64,000 nt of DNA, from positions 1-64,000 of the forward strand of contig NZ_JAKGAK010000012.1 in the NCBI RefSeq assembly GCF_023061185.1. Reading direction: 5' to 3'. Of the stretch, positions 38,301-46,772 are shown one piece after another; position 1 is the first letter of the stretch; every line of letters starts with the position of its first letter. The notes under the pieces were generated by a model. It had not been told where the DNA came from. It searched no databases and saw nothing but the letters and a program-made list of their open reading frames with translations. This DNA is from Chromohalobacter beijerinckii (GTDB lineage: Bacteria > Pseudomonadota > Gammaproteobacteria > Pseudomonadales > Halomonadaceae). Made by a program: the position numbers and the translations under genes.

Positions 38301-39346
38301 GGCAGGATCCTTCGGCCTGGCAGGCGCGTCTAGGCATCGAGGGGCAGGACGATCCGCTGGAGGTTAGCCTGCCGAACTTCGGGCGTTTGCGTGTCGCCCC
38401 TGATCTGCGTGTCGATGCCAATCCAGACCGCTTGCGTGTACGTGGCGATGTCGATGTACCCTGGGCGCGCCTGGAGGTGGGTAAGATTCCGCCTTCTGCA
38501 GTGGCACCAAGCAGTGACGAGGTCATCATCACGCGTGAGGAAGATGCTGCCCAGCAAGAAGCCTCAGCATCCGGCGAGCAGGGCGAAGCAACGGCCCAGG
38601 CGCTCTCCGAGGCTGGCATGGCACTGGATATCAGCGTCATGCTGCATCTCGGCGCGGACATGAGCCTCGAAGCCTATGGCCTCGAGACACAATTGGAAGG
38701 CCAGCTCGAAGTACGCCAGGGCAGCGGGCCCGTGCAGCTGTTCGGCGATGTTAACTTGGTCGACGGCAGTTATACCGCGTTCGGACAGGACTTGATCATT
38801 CGTCAGGGGCAGATTCTGTTCAGCGGGCCGGCGTCCCAGCCACGCCTGCAGTTCGAGGCGATTCGTAACCCCGACACCATCGAGGACGATGTGACTGCGG
38901 GGCTACGCGTCACGGGCCGTGCGGAGAACCCCCAGTTGAGCATTTTCTCGGAACCCGCGATGTCCGAGAGCCGGGCCCTTTCCTATCTTCTCAGGGGGCG
39001 AGCGCCGGGCGACGACGGCGGCGATGGCGCGCTGACCTCGGCGCTGATCGGGCTCTCGCTGTCGCAGAGCGGCCGCGCCGTGGGCCAACTCGGCCAGGCA
39101 TTCGGTGTCGATGATTTAAGCCTCGACACCTCGGGCTCGGGCGAGGATAGTCAAGTCGTCGTCAGTGGCTATGTCTTCGATGACTTGAAAGTTGGCTACG
39201 GCGTTGGCATTTTCTCACCCATCGCCGAGCTGACACTGCGCTATCGACTGATTCAGAACCTGTATCTGGAAGCAGTATCCGGCGCAGCTCAGGCACTCGA
39301 TTTGATCTATACCTTCAGCCTTGGGCGCAGCAGCGCTTCGCCTTGA
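35324..39346 (+). CDS. tamB: Translocation and assembly module protein TamB
   Basis: TamB is a large AsmA-like protein anchored in the inner membrane that spans the periplasm as a long beta-helical groove, thought to move lipids or assist outer-membrane protein insertion. The 1340-residue product has an N-terminal membrane helix (about residues 13-37), a long repetitive beta-rich region full of LDLD, LTLDG and GTL motifs, and the conserved C-terminal DUF490 domain with GQILFSGPASQPRLQFEAIRNP and SYLLRGRAPG. It starts at GTG 35324 inside tamA. Its end overlaps the convergent ychJ gene by 32 bases. Confidence 0.93.
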   Translation: MASALRHRTGILIRALIYVPLWLLGLTLLLLGVALSPWGTAWLADQGQSRGWYEVEEIKGAPLDTLTLRGLHLDVGPLTLDVERLHLSWADDCLLDGKLCLQGLQVEGAHIVLASGNASDDAQSDTSSGGGMPALWFPFPIEIRALGLEDVRVDLADGTQLQWDDFTTGARVSGNDLTLLPTRLEGTQLYLPMSEGQRLTQGMTSPAIPAGSIDAASQAAGDSSAEESATDETPVAESEASDNDAERRLALPEIELPLDIRAPSLVVDDFQLRGATSYNLTQATLSLSTEGSDVAIHRLHVRSDDGEAELALQATLTGDYPLHGSLETHIARAPLAGQRASLTLDGSLADLALDLDASGPVTTTLTGKVDALAPTLPFGLSLDASDITWPLAGTLTAPELAAGGHLDAAAVSASQHVGAGQAAYRLDTLHLDADGSLEDYRVALDLTARGDGLPESRLTLDGHGDASHFAWEPLTLQAEGGTLSGRGQVDWASALSVESDLQLDQLPIGAFTEAVDGTLNGKARVGFDMQPQGWRLRIPQLAIDGTLQDRALRLNAKLSGNSQMQWAIDQLDLRQGDNRITAEGTIGQRLDLRSRITAPRLSTLWPGLGGTLQGDLDAQGSLESPRLDLDMTGEALRYQTQQLESLSLKAHSEGVDDPRVKADVSIEGLEAGGQRVDALNLALAGRLSQHTLELDAQLGSGMPLSRASLTLDGQYDADAQRYRGSLVPLELATEYGDIALDDALDFDADIAAQRVTLSPFCLVRQQGGEACLVDRARLSADTGDASLALRDIPMDLLADKLPSGWRVDGETQGEANMSWQQAGQQWHAEGQIDSQLDVTGEDARGNPWELPDSRLAVTFDATPSRADTRLTLDQGDTGQLALSLGIDDPLGEAALEGRLQVNDIAFTPYRALVEGLSNLEGSLAGDVTFAGTLRQPDLDGELTAEGVKARGPAIPVAIRDARMSIDFAGQRADIDGFVAGEKGQLNLDGEAGWQDPSAWQARLGIEGQDDPLEVSLPNFGRLRVAPDLRVDANPDRLRVRGDVDVPWARLEVGKIPPSAVAPSSDEVIITREEDAAQQEASASGEQGEATAQALSEAGMALDISVMLHLGADMSLEAYGLETQLEGQLEVRQGSGPVQLFGDVNLVDGSYTAFGQDLIIRQGQILFSGPASQPRLQFEAIRNPDTIEDDVTAGLRVTGRAENPQLSIFSEPAMSESRALSYLLRGRAPGDDGGDGALTSALIGLSLSQSGRAVGQLGQAFGVDDLSLDTSGSGEDSQVVVSGYVFDDLKVGYGVGIFSPIAELTLRYRLIQNLYLEAVSGAAQALDLIYTFSLGRSSASP

Positions 39347-39788
39347 GGCCACTGCCGCAGGGACACGCGGCATTGCGACCGATGTCGAGGCGGCGCCACT
39401 GGGCGTCGCCATCGACATAGAACCACTGGTCGGCATGGGAGACGAAACGAAAGCGGCTGGTTTCGGAAAGACGCTGAAAGCCATCGGCGTCGATGAAATC
39501 GGCGCTGAATGTCACCGTGCCTTTCTCGCCTTGTTGGGTGCTGTCATGGACGAACAGCTTTAGCCAGCGTGCTGTGCTCGTGGCCAGTGAGTCGCGAGTG
39601 GGGCAGGTGGCGGGGTCCCAGGTAACGATCAACGCGTCGTACGCATCGCGTGCGAAGGCGCTATAGCGTGCTCGCATCAGCGCCTCGGGTGTCCTCGCGC
39701 GGCGCGGATCCTCATGGATCGGCGCGCAGCATTCATCGAAGCGCCGTGGCTCCCCGCAGGGGCAGGTGTCGGACGCTTTTTTACTCAT
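39315..39788 (-). CDS. ychJ: YchJ family SEC-C motif protein
   Basis: The protein has a cysteine-rich SEC-C zinc motif at each end: [13 protein letters not shown] near the N-terminus and [13 protein letters not shown] at the C-terminus. The YchJ domain between has [13 protein letters not shown] and FVHDSTQ-like segments. I list ATG 39788 (MSKKASD, 157 residues); an ATG two codons upstream at 39794 is equally possible. The family resembles UPF0225 and NTF2-like folds and its function is unknown. It overlaps the tamB 3' end and diverges from msrA. Confidence 0.88.
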   Translation of the reverse strand: MSKKASDTCPCGEPRRFDECCAPIHEDPRRARTPEALMRARYSAFARDAYDALIVTWDPATCPTRDSLATSTARWLKLFVHDSTQQGEKGTVTFSADFIDADGFQRLSETSRFRFVSHADQWFYVDGDAQWRRLDIGRNAACPCGSGLKAKRCCAQG

Positions 39789-39808
39789 CGTCATGCGAGA
39801 ATTTTCCT

Positions 39809-40444
39809 ATGTTGTCACAAAAATCGCTCGAGCTTCCCACGGCGGAAACCGCACTCGAGGGGCGTGATACGCCCATACGTATCAGCGGAACTCATAATGT
39901 CAACGGCCGCTCGATGTTGCCGCCGTTCCCAGAAGGGCATGAGGAAATCGTGCTAGGGCTTGGTTGTTTCTGGGGAGCCGAGCGTCTGTTCTGGGAAATG
40001 CCGGGCGTTTACGTGACCGCGGTGGGTTATGCTGGTGGCTATACGCCTAACCCAACCTACGAGGAAACCTGCACTGGACATACCGGACATGCCGAGGTGG
40101 TCCACGTCGTGTTCGACCCCACCGAAATCGGGTTGCCCGAATTGCTACGTGCTTTCTGGGAAGCGCACGATCCGACGCAAGGTATGCGACAAGGCAACGA
40201 CATAGGCAGCCAGTACCGGAGCGTCATCTACACCACGGATGAGCTGCAGCGCCCACTGGTCGACAAGAGCTGGCAGGAATACGACCAGGCTCTACGTCAG
40301 CAAGATTTGGGGCATGTCACCACTGAAGTCGCACCGCTCGAGGCCTTTTACTACGCGGAAGAGTATCACCAGCAGTATCTAGCCAAAAACCCGGCGGGGT
40401 ATTGCGGCCTCAAGGGTACCGGAGTGGCCTGCCCGGTAACGTGA
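39809..40444 (+). CDS. msrA: Peptide methionine sulfoxide reductase MsrA
   Basis: MsrA repairs methionine-S-sulfoxide in proteins. The catalytic motif is [12 protein letters not shown], followed by [24 protein letters not shown], and resolving cysteines lie near the end in YCGLKG and VACPVT. ATG 39809 gives 211 residues and an N-terminus ([15 protein letters not shown]) like that of E. coli MsrA; a longer in-frame reading overlaps ychJ. The ribosome site is weak. The start codons of msrA and ychJ are about 20 bases apart, so their promoters must overlap the neighbouring genes. Confidence 0.95.
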   Translation: MLSQKSLELPTAETALEGRDTPIRISGTHNVNGRSMLPPFPEGHEEIVLGLGCFWGAERLFWEMPGVYVTAVGYAGGYTPNPTYEETCTGHTGHAEVVHVVFDPTEIGLPELLRAFWEAHDPTQGMRQGNDIGSQYRSVIYTTDELQRPLVDKSWQEYDQALRQQDLGHVTTEVAPLEAFYYAEEYHQQYLAKNPAGYCGLKGTGVACPVT

Positions 40445-40472
40445 AGCGCAGGCACTTTTCTGGCATCAACCA

Positions 40473-41495
40473 TTAGGGCCCGGTCGCCAACGTGCGATGG
40501 GGCGCCAGATGCTGGGCCCAGCATTCCAACTGCCATGCAACACGCCGTGCCAGCCAGGAGCCGAGTCGGCCTTGGCGTGACTCGACAAAGCCGACATGCC
40601 CGCCCTGATGGGCGATTTCCAGGCGCACGGCATCGCCTGGGGCCGGCAGCCGGGAGAACAAATCGGCGGGCATGAACGGGTCATCCGCGGCGTGCAGGAT
40701 GAGGGTCGGCAGTTCTATGTCGCCCAGCAGGCGGCCGGCGGAGGCGCGCCGATAATAGTCACTGGCCGACTGAAAGCCGTGTAAAGGTGCCGTGACTGCA
40801 TTGTCATATGCCCAGAACGTCTCCAGCCCCGCAAGCTGTCGCGCGCTGAGTGCGATCGGCAGGGGGCCGGCCGCCAGCTTGGTGGTGACCTTGCGTTTGA
40901 GGGCGTGAAGCAGGTGACGCTGATAAATGCGGGAAAAGCCGCGGTTGAGTGCATCGGCACTGGCCGCCAGATCGAGTGGCGCGCTGATGGCGATGGCCCC
41001 GGCCAGATCGAGACCGTCACCGCCTTGCTCGGCCACCAACTTGAGAAGCATGTTGCCTCCCAAGGAGACACCGGCCGCCACTTTGATGGCGCGTGGATAA
41101 CGTAGCGCCAACTGTCCAATGACCCAGTAGGCATCCGCCGTATCGCCCGAATGATAGGCCCGGGCGAGCCGATTGGGTGCCTGCCCACAGCCACGAAAGT
41201 GCATCAGTACCGCTCGCCAGCCCATTTCACTCGCCATGCGCATTAACTCACGTGCATACGGGGAGTCGAACGAGCCTTCCAAGCCATGAAATAGCAAGAA
41301 AATCGGTGCGTCCGCCCGCGTAGGAGCTGGAAGGGCCCAGGCAAGCTCGACGAAATCGCCATCGGGTAGGTTAATGATTTCCGTTTCACGCGCTAGCGGG
41401 GGCAAACGGCGAAGGCGGGGCAACAGGGTCTGCACATGGCGATTACCCAAGCCTCTTGGCGCGCAAAAATCGGCGGAAAACAGCGTGCGTGACAT
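40473..41495 (-). CDS. yheT: YheT family alpha/beta hydrolase
   Basis: An alpha/beta hydrolase of 340 residues with the nucleophile elbow GVSLGGNMLLK, Asp in LHAADDPFMP and His in HQGGHVGFVE. The opening LGNRHVQTLLP and the block MHFRGCGQAPNRLARAYHSGDT are characteristic of the YheT family, which is esterase-like with an unsettled physiological substrate. It is convergent with msrA, with a gap of 28 bases. Confidence 0.9.
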   Translation of the reverse strand: MSRTLFSADFCAPRGLGNRHVQTLLPRLRRLPPLARETEIINLPDGDFVELAWALPAPTRADAPIFLLFHGLEGSFDSPYARELMRMASEMGWRAVLMHFRGCGQAPNRLARAYHSGDTADAYWVIGQLALRYPRAIKVAAGVSLGGNMLLKLVAEQGGDGLDLAGAIAISAPLDLAASADALNRGFSRIYQRHLLHALKRKVTTKLAAGPLPIALSARQLAGLETFWAYDNAVTAPLHGFQSASDYYRRASAGRLLGDIELPTLILHAADDPFMPADLFSRLPAPGDAVRLEIAHQGGHVGFVESRQGRLGSWLARRVAWQLECWAQHLAPHRTLATGP

Positions 41496-41556
41496 CAGTG
41501 TGGCTCTTGCGAATCTATCTGTAGCTTAACGCGTTGCGCTTGCTCGGCAAGTACCT

Positions 41557-42474
41557 TCAGGCGTTGGAGTACGTTGCCTCGAGTTGTTGCCATAAACCGG
41601 GCAAACCGGGGTGACGTGAATCCTTGCGCGCGTACAAACGCAGATCCAGCGGGACATCCCAACGCTCATCGCCAGCACGCACCAATTCACCATTGGCCAT
41701 TGGCGTGATGACGCTGCGCTGCGGCAGCCAGCCAAGCCCGTAGCCTTGTACTACCAGCTCGCGAATATTGGTGGCCTGCACACTTTCATTGAGCGTGGTC
41801 AGGTAGACAGGGCCCGGTTGGCGGCCGAGGTGCGCCTCGAGCGCGGCCGCCATCAACCCGCGTGGATGAAAGGCGATCAGCGGTTGGGGCTGGCGGCGTG
41901 CTCCCGGCAACGAGAAGCGCGAACGCCCCTCGGCATCGGGGGCGCTCACCGGGACGAGTCGCTCTTCGCCCAGACTCAGATATTTAAGCTCACTCATTTC
42001 AAGATCGAAGGCGATCCGTCCGCGCGGCCAATACAATAGCGCCAAGTCACATTCGCCACGTTCCAGCCCATGCAGATAATCGCCGATCAACCAGCTCGTA
42101 GCGCGCAAGTAGGGCGATATCGACGGTCTCAGGGCGTGCTGATCGAGCCAACCAGGCAAGAAGTTCGACACCAAACTCTGTGGCGCGGCCAGTAGGATGC
42201 GCCTGGCCTCGTCGGTGGCGATTGACTGCAAACGGTCACGCGTCAATCGCACGCGCTCGGTGATCTGCTCGCAAAGCGCTAGAAACTCCTCGCCGGCGGG
42301 CGTCAGGCTCAACGGCAGGGTTTGGCGATTGATCAATGTGGTGCCCATTTCCTCCTCGAGCAGTTTGATACGCCGCGAGAAGGTTGGTTGGGTCACGTTC
42401 TGGGCATCGGCGGCCCGGGAAAAATGGCGTTCCCTGGCCAGCACGATGAAGTCTTCGAGCCAGCGAATTTCCAT
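41557..42474 (-). CDS. LysR family regulator, HypT/YjiE-like
   Basis: The helix-turn-helix reads LEDFIVLARERHFSRAADAQ followed by TQPTFSRRIKLLEEE. The opening MEIRWLEDF resembles E. coli HypT, a hypochlorite-responsive regulator. ATG 42474 gives 305 residues; 20 residues upstream in frame are not conserved. It lies immediately downstream of the peptide ABC transporter on the same strand, with a 121-base gap, and near msrA, so it may regulate either. A redox-sensing role is inference from the family only. Confidence 0.85.
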   Translation of the reverse strand: MEIRWLEDFIVLARERHFSRAADAQNVTQPTFSRRIKLLEEEMGTTLINRQTLPLSLTPAGEEFLALCEQITERVRLTRDRLQSIATDEARRILLAAPQSLVSNFLPGWLDQHALRPSISPYLRATSWLIGDYLHGLERGECDLALLYWPRGRIAFDLEMSELKYLSLGEERLVPVSAPDAEGRSRFSLPGARRQPQPLIAFHPRGLMAAALEAHLGRQPGPVYLTTLNESVQATNIRELVVQGYGLGWLPQRSVITPMANGELVRAGDERWDVPLDLRLYARKDSRHPGLPGLWQQLEATYSNA

Positions 42475-42595
42475 CTTCAGACGCCATCCATCATCGTTAA
42501 CGCCGCACGCCAGCCGAGGCGTGTGGCGTTGCATGGCAGCGCCCCGTCACGCGCAGGTGGGCGGGGCGCTGCAAGTGTCTTGCTCCACGATACGC

Positions 42596-43660
42596 TCAGA
42601 TTCGGCCTTCCTCGACCGCATGACACGCCACTTGGTTGCCATCGTCGGTGACGATGAGCTGAGGGACTTCCTGGCGACAGCGTTCCATGGCGTGTGGACA
42701 CCGGCCATGAAAGACGCAGCCCGAGGGCAGGTGAACCGGCGTGGGTACTTCGCCGGAAAGGCGTACATGCTCGGGGCGGTCGTCTTCGAGACGGGGAATC
42801 GCCGAGAGCAGTGCTTGCGTATAGGGGTGCTTGGGGCTCGCGAACAGCGAGCGCGTATCGGCTAGCTCACACACCGTCCCCAAGTACATGACGGCTACAC
42901 GCGTGCCGAAATGCTCGACGACCGCCAAGTCATGGGTAATGAACAGATACGTCAGGTGACGTTCGGCCTGTGCGTCCATCAGCAGGTTGAGCACCTGGGC
43001 CTGGATCGACACATCGAGCGCCGAGATCGGTTCATCAGCGACGATGAACTCGGGGTCGACGGCCAACGCCCGGGCAATCGCGATCCGCTGGCGCTGACCG
43101 CCGGAGAATTCGTGCCCGAAGCGCTTACCCCATTCGGGGTCGATGCCTACCGACGCCATCACGTCGGCCACTTTGTCTTGAACCTGCGGTGTCGTCCAAT
43201 CCGGGTGGTGAAAGCGCAGGGGTTCTTCCAGCGTCTGTTGAATCGTCATGCGTGGGTTAAGCGAGGCATATGGATTCTGGAAGATCATCTGCATGCGCTG
43301 ACGATAGGGCAGCAGCCGCTTGCCACGCATATTATCGATGCGTTGACCGTCATAACTGATTTCCCCGGCGCTGGGGGACAATAGCCCCATGACCAGTCGC
43401 GCCACGGTGGATTTGCCGCAGCCGGACTCGCCGACTACGCACAAGGCCTCGCCTCGGTGAACGGTGAGGTCGACACCGTTGATGGCATGCACCTGCTCAT
43501 TGCGCCGCACCAGACGGCCTTTTTCGAAGTGCAACTGTTCAAGAAAACCATCGGCCAGCGGGAAATGCTTGTACATCCCGCGAACCTCCAGCAGGGACTC
43601 AGCCTTCGCGTGGTTCTGTGAGGCGGTCGCGGGTGATGCTTGGGTGGCAACGGCGTTCAT
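42596..43660 (-). CDS. dppF: Peptide ABC transporter ATP-binding protein (DppF/OppF type)
   Basis: One of two ATPases of the importer. Walker A is GESGCGKSTVARL, the ABC signature FSGGQRQRIAIARAL and Walker B FIVADEPISALD. A C-terminal extension has SGCVFHGRCPHAMERC, the cysteine-rich oligopeptide-transporter tail that carries an iron-sulfur cluster in some members. The protein has 354 residues. It overlaps dppD by 4 bases (ATGA). Confidence 0.92.
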   Translation of the reverse strand: MNAVATQASPATASQNHAKAESLLEVRGMYKHFPLADGFLEQLHFEKGRLVRRNEQVHAINGVDLTVHRGEALCVVGESGCGKSTVARLVMGLLSPSAGEISYDGQRIDNMRGKRLLPYRQRMQMIFQNPYASLNPRMTIQQTLEEPLRFHHPDWTTPQVQDKVADVMASVGIDPEWGKRFGHEFSGGQRQRIAIARALAVDPEFIVADEPISALDVSIQAQVLNLLMDAQAERHLTYLFITHDLAVVEHFGTRVAVMYLGTVCELADTRSLFASPKHPYTQALLSAIPRLEDDRPEHVRLSGEVPTPVHLPSGCVFHGRCPHAMERCRQEVPQLIVTDDGNQVACHAVEEGRI

Positions 43661-44658
43661 GAGGCCTCCTTGGCGAGCATGTCACGCACCATGTGGCACG
43701 CGACGTCGCAATTTCCCGAGGTAACGAACTCGGGGACCTCTTCAAGGCAATCGCGACGCGGCTGCCCCGAAGCGTCGTAACGATATTGGCAACGTGGATG
43801 AAATGCACAGCCGCTCGGTGTATTGGCAAGTGATGGCATCGAGCCGGGAATCTGATTGAGACGACTGCCTGGCGTGGTCATCTGTGGCAGAGCATTGAGC
43901 AAGCCTTGTGTGTAAGGATGCTGGGCATTGTTGATGATCTCGCGCGTTGGGCCCTGCTCAATGACGCGTCCGGCATACATGACCAGCGTACGCTGAGTCA
44001 TCTGGCTGACCACGCCCAGGTCGTGGGTGATCAACACCAGCCCCACGTTGTGCTTCTCGCACAGCTCACGCAGGAGCGTCATGATCTCGGCTTGAATCGT
44101 CACATCCAACGCCGTAGTGGGCTCGTCAGCGACGATGATATCCGGGTCCAGCAGGAGCGCGATCGCAATGATGATTCGCTGGCGCATGCCTCCGGAGAGC
44201 TCGTGAGGATACTGATCCAGACGCGTTTCCGGCGATGGGATATAAACCTGCTTGAGCTTGTGCAGGGCGATGGCGCGCGCTTCGCGTGTCGAGATACGCC
44301 GATGCGCTTTGAGGCTCTCGACCATCTGCTCGCCAATGGACAGCACGGGATTGAGCGTCATCATCGGATCCTGAAAGATCATCGAGATCCGGTTACCCCG
44401 CACTCGGCGCAGCTCGCGTGCCGACATTCGCGCCAGGTCGTTGCCCTCGAAGCGAATGCTGCCGTCGGCGATATACCCCGGCTTGGCGATAAGATTGAGC
44501 AATGTGAACGCGGCCACCGATTTGCCCGCGCCGGATTCGCCGACAATGCCCAGACGCTCGCCACGATCCAGCGTGAAGCTGACGTCGCGCAAGGCGCGCA
44601 CCTCACCTTGGCGCAGGGCGAAGCGCACATCGAGATTGGAAACTTCGAGTAAAGCCAT
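43657..44658 (-). CDS. dppD: Peptide ABC transporter ATP-binding protein (DppD/OppD type)
   Basis: The second ATPase of the importer. It has Walker A GESGAGKSVAAFTL, signature LSGGMRQRIIIAIALL, Walker B IIVADEPTTALD, and the cysteine-bearing C-terminal tail GCAFHPRCQYRYD. I chose ATG 44658 because MALLEVSNLDVRF is the family start; the longer in-frame reading runs into dppC. The product is 333 residues. It begins 5 bases after the dppC stop. Confidence 0.92.
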   Translation of the reverse strand: MALLEVSNLDVRFALRQGEVRALRDVSFTLDRGERLGIVGESGAGKSVAAFTLLNLIAKPGYIADGSIRFEGNDLARMSARELRRVRGNRISMIFQDPMMTLNPVLSIGEQMVESLKAHRRISTREARAIALHKLKQVYIPSPETRLDQYPHELSGGMRQRIIIAIALLLDPDIIVADEPTTALDVTIQAEIMTLLRELCEKHNVGLVLITHDLGVVSQMTQRTLVMYAGRVIEQGPTREIINNAQHPYTQGLLNALPQMTTPGSRLNQIPGSMPSLANTPSGCAFHPRCQYRYDASGQPRRDCLEEVPEFVTSGNCDVACHMVRDMLAKEAS

Positions 44659-44663
44659 GTGCG

Positions 44664-45605
44664 TTATCCCTTGTAGAGCCGAGGATTCATGACGTCGCGC
44701 AGCCAGTCGCCAAGCAAGTTGACTACCAGCACTAGTACCACGAGGACTGCGCCTGGGATCAGGGTGATCCACCAGGACCCGGACTGTAGATAATCGAAGC
44801 CGGACTTGATCAATGAGCCCAGAGAAGGCTGAGTTTCCGGCATGCCCAAGCCCAGAAAGGAGAGGGCAGCCTCGGAAATGATGGCGTTGGCGATCTGCAC
44901 GGTCGAGATGACGAAAATCGGCGAGAGCGTGTTGGGTAAGATGTGGCGGAACATGATCCGACGGTCGCGATACCCCATGACGCGAGCGGCATCCACGTAT
45001 TCCTTGGAACGCTCGGCCAGCACCGAAGCACGCACCGTGCGGGCGTATTGCGGCCATTCGGCAAGCCCGATGATCAACACCAGCAGCCAGACGGCGTAGT
45101 CGCTATATACGGCACCACCGAACACAGCCTTGATCAACGCCCCGACGATGATGGCGACCATCAATGTCGAGAACGACAGCTGAATGTCCGCCAGACGCAT
45201 CAGAAACGCATCGATCCGGCCACCCAAGTAACCGGCCAACAGCCCCACAGTAACGCCGATCAGCGCCTGGAGCATCACTGCACCGAAGCCGATGATCAGC
45301 GAGACGCGCGCGCCATAGAGAATCGTCGACAGCAGGTCACGCCCCTGGGCATCGGTGCCCAAAGGGAAGAGGGCATCAGCGCCGTCGATCCATATGGGAG
45401 GAAGCTCGGAGTTAAGGATATTGATCTGGGTGAGATCGTAGGGGTTCATCGGTGCGAGCCACGGCGCGCAAACCGCCCCCAAGAGAATGCATAGGAAAAT
45501 GGCCAGGCAGAATTGCGCGATCCAATCACGCTTGAAGCTGTAGACCAGATAAGAATTACGGAAACGCTTCCAGCGGGAAGGCGTTGTTGCGGTCGTTGTC
45601 GTCAT
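44664..45605 (-). CDS. dppC: Peptide ABC transporter permease (DppC type)
   Basis: A 313-residue inner-membrane permease with about six membrane helices. The EAA loop, which docks the ATPases, is in EYVDAARVMGYRDRRIMFRHILPN. The N-terminal block includes HxLGTDAQGRDLLS-like FPLGTDAQGRDLLST, typical of DppC/OppC. It overlaps dppB by 4 bases. Confidence 0.93.
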   Translation of the reverse strand: MTTTTATTPSRWKRFRNSYLVYSFKRDWIAQFCLAIFLCILLGAVCAPWLAPMNPYDLTQINILNSELPPIWIDGADALFPLGTDAQGRDLLSTILYGARVSLIIGFGAVMLQALIGVTVGLLAGYLGGRIDAFLMRLADIQLSFSTLMVAIIVGALIKAVFGGAVYSDYAVWLLVLIIGLAEWPQYARTVRASVLAERSKEYVDAARVMGYRDRRIMFRHILPNTLSPIFVISTVQIANAIISEAALSFLGLGMPETQPSLGSLIKSGFDYLQSGSWWITLIPGAVLVVLVLVVNLLGDWLRDVMNPRLYKG

Positions 45606-46651
45606 GCCGGCTTCCCTGTCAGTTTCACTGTCGGATTGACCAGCCCGTAGATCAGATCAACCAGCGTGTTGGTCACCACGAAGATCAAGCCGACAATCAT
45701 CAGGTAAGTCACGATGAGCGGAATATCTGAGCGCTGGATGGCTTCGAGGAACATCAGGCCCATACCCGGCCACTGGAAGACGGTCTCGGTCAGGATGGTG
45801 TAGGCCACCATGGTGCCGAGCTGCACACCGCCGACGGTAATGACCGGCAACATAGTGTTCTTGAGTGCATGCACGAAGTAGATACGCTTGAGCGAGATCC
45901 CTTTGGCCGTAGCGAACTTGACGTACTCCGACTGCAGTACCTCGAGCATTTCGGCACGTATCAGACGAATGAACAGCGGCAGCATGATCGACGCCAACGA
46001 AACGGCGGGCAACACCAGGTACGTCAGGCCATCGAGGGAGAAGAAGTTGCTATCCCATGTGCCGAAGAGATGCGTCAAGTCGTTGCCACGCCCGTATGAC
46101 GGCATTCCGCCTTCGGTGGACAGTAAACCGTTGAGCCATTGCCCCCATCCCGTACCCGACGGAAATGGTGAGAAGTCGACGCCGATCGCGAAGAGTTGAA
46201 TCAACATGATGGCCGTCAAGAAGACGGGGATCGAAATACCGATGATAGACACGCTCATGAAAAAGCGTGACAAGGCTGATCGCGGGCGTATGGCACAGTA
46301 GACCCCGATGGGCACCGAGAACACCACTATGATCAGTGTCGCAGCAATCACCAGTTCCAGCGTCGCCGGTAAATGGCGCTGAATGACCTCTGTCGTCGGT
46401 TCATTGAAAAAGTATGAATAACCGAAATCGCCTTGTAGAGCGTTGACTGCGAAGCGGCCGTACTGCACGAGGAAGGAGTCGTTGAGCCCCAGTTCTTCTC
46501 GCAGTTCGGCCCGCTGGCTCTCCGGCACGGACTGTCCCACCATCTGCTGGATGGGATCGCCCAGATTGCTCTGGATGGCGAAACTGATAACGCTGATGAC
46601 GAACATGACCACGAAGGCATGCATCAGTCGCTTGATCAGAAAAGCGATCAT
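45602..46651 (-). CDS. dppB: Peptide ABC transporter permease (DppB type)
   Basis: A 349-residue permease with about six membrane helices. The EAA-type motif is in EYVKFATAKGISLKRIYFVHALKN, followed by MLPVITVGGVQLG and TVFQWPGMGLMF. A periplasmic insertion around residues 165-205 (FSPFPSGTGWGQWLNG) is longer than in many relatives. It is preceded by the binding-protein gene after 121 bases. Confidence 0.92.
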   Translation of the reverse strand: MIAFLIKRLMHAFVVMFVISVISFAIQSNLGDPIQQMVGQSVPESQRAELREELGLNDSFLVQYGRFAVNALQGDFGYSYFFNEPTTEVIQRHLPATLELVIAATLIIVVFSVPIGVYCAIRPRSALSRFFMSVSIIGISIPVFLTAIMLIQLFAIGVDFSPFPSGTGWGQWLNGLLSTEGGMPSYGRGNDLTHLFGTWDSNFFSLDGLTYLVLPAVSLASIMLPLFIRLIRAEMLEVLQSEYVKFATAKGISLKRIYFVHALKNTMLPVITVGGVQLGTMVAYTILTETVFQWPGMGLMFLEAIQRSDIPLIVTYLMIVGLIFVVTNTLVDLIYGLVNPTVKLTGKPA

Positions 46652-46772
46652 GGATGGCGTGTCCTGTTAAACGGGCATCTCCGTCCCATGCCCTGAGAGG
46701 GCCGGGGCGGAGAAACATCGTGGATGGGAATAGGGCAACGCCGCCCAATGGCGGCATTGCATGGTCGCGCCC

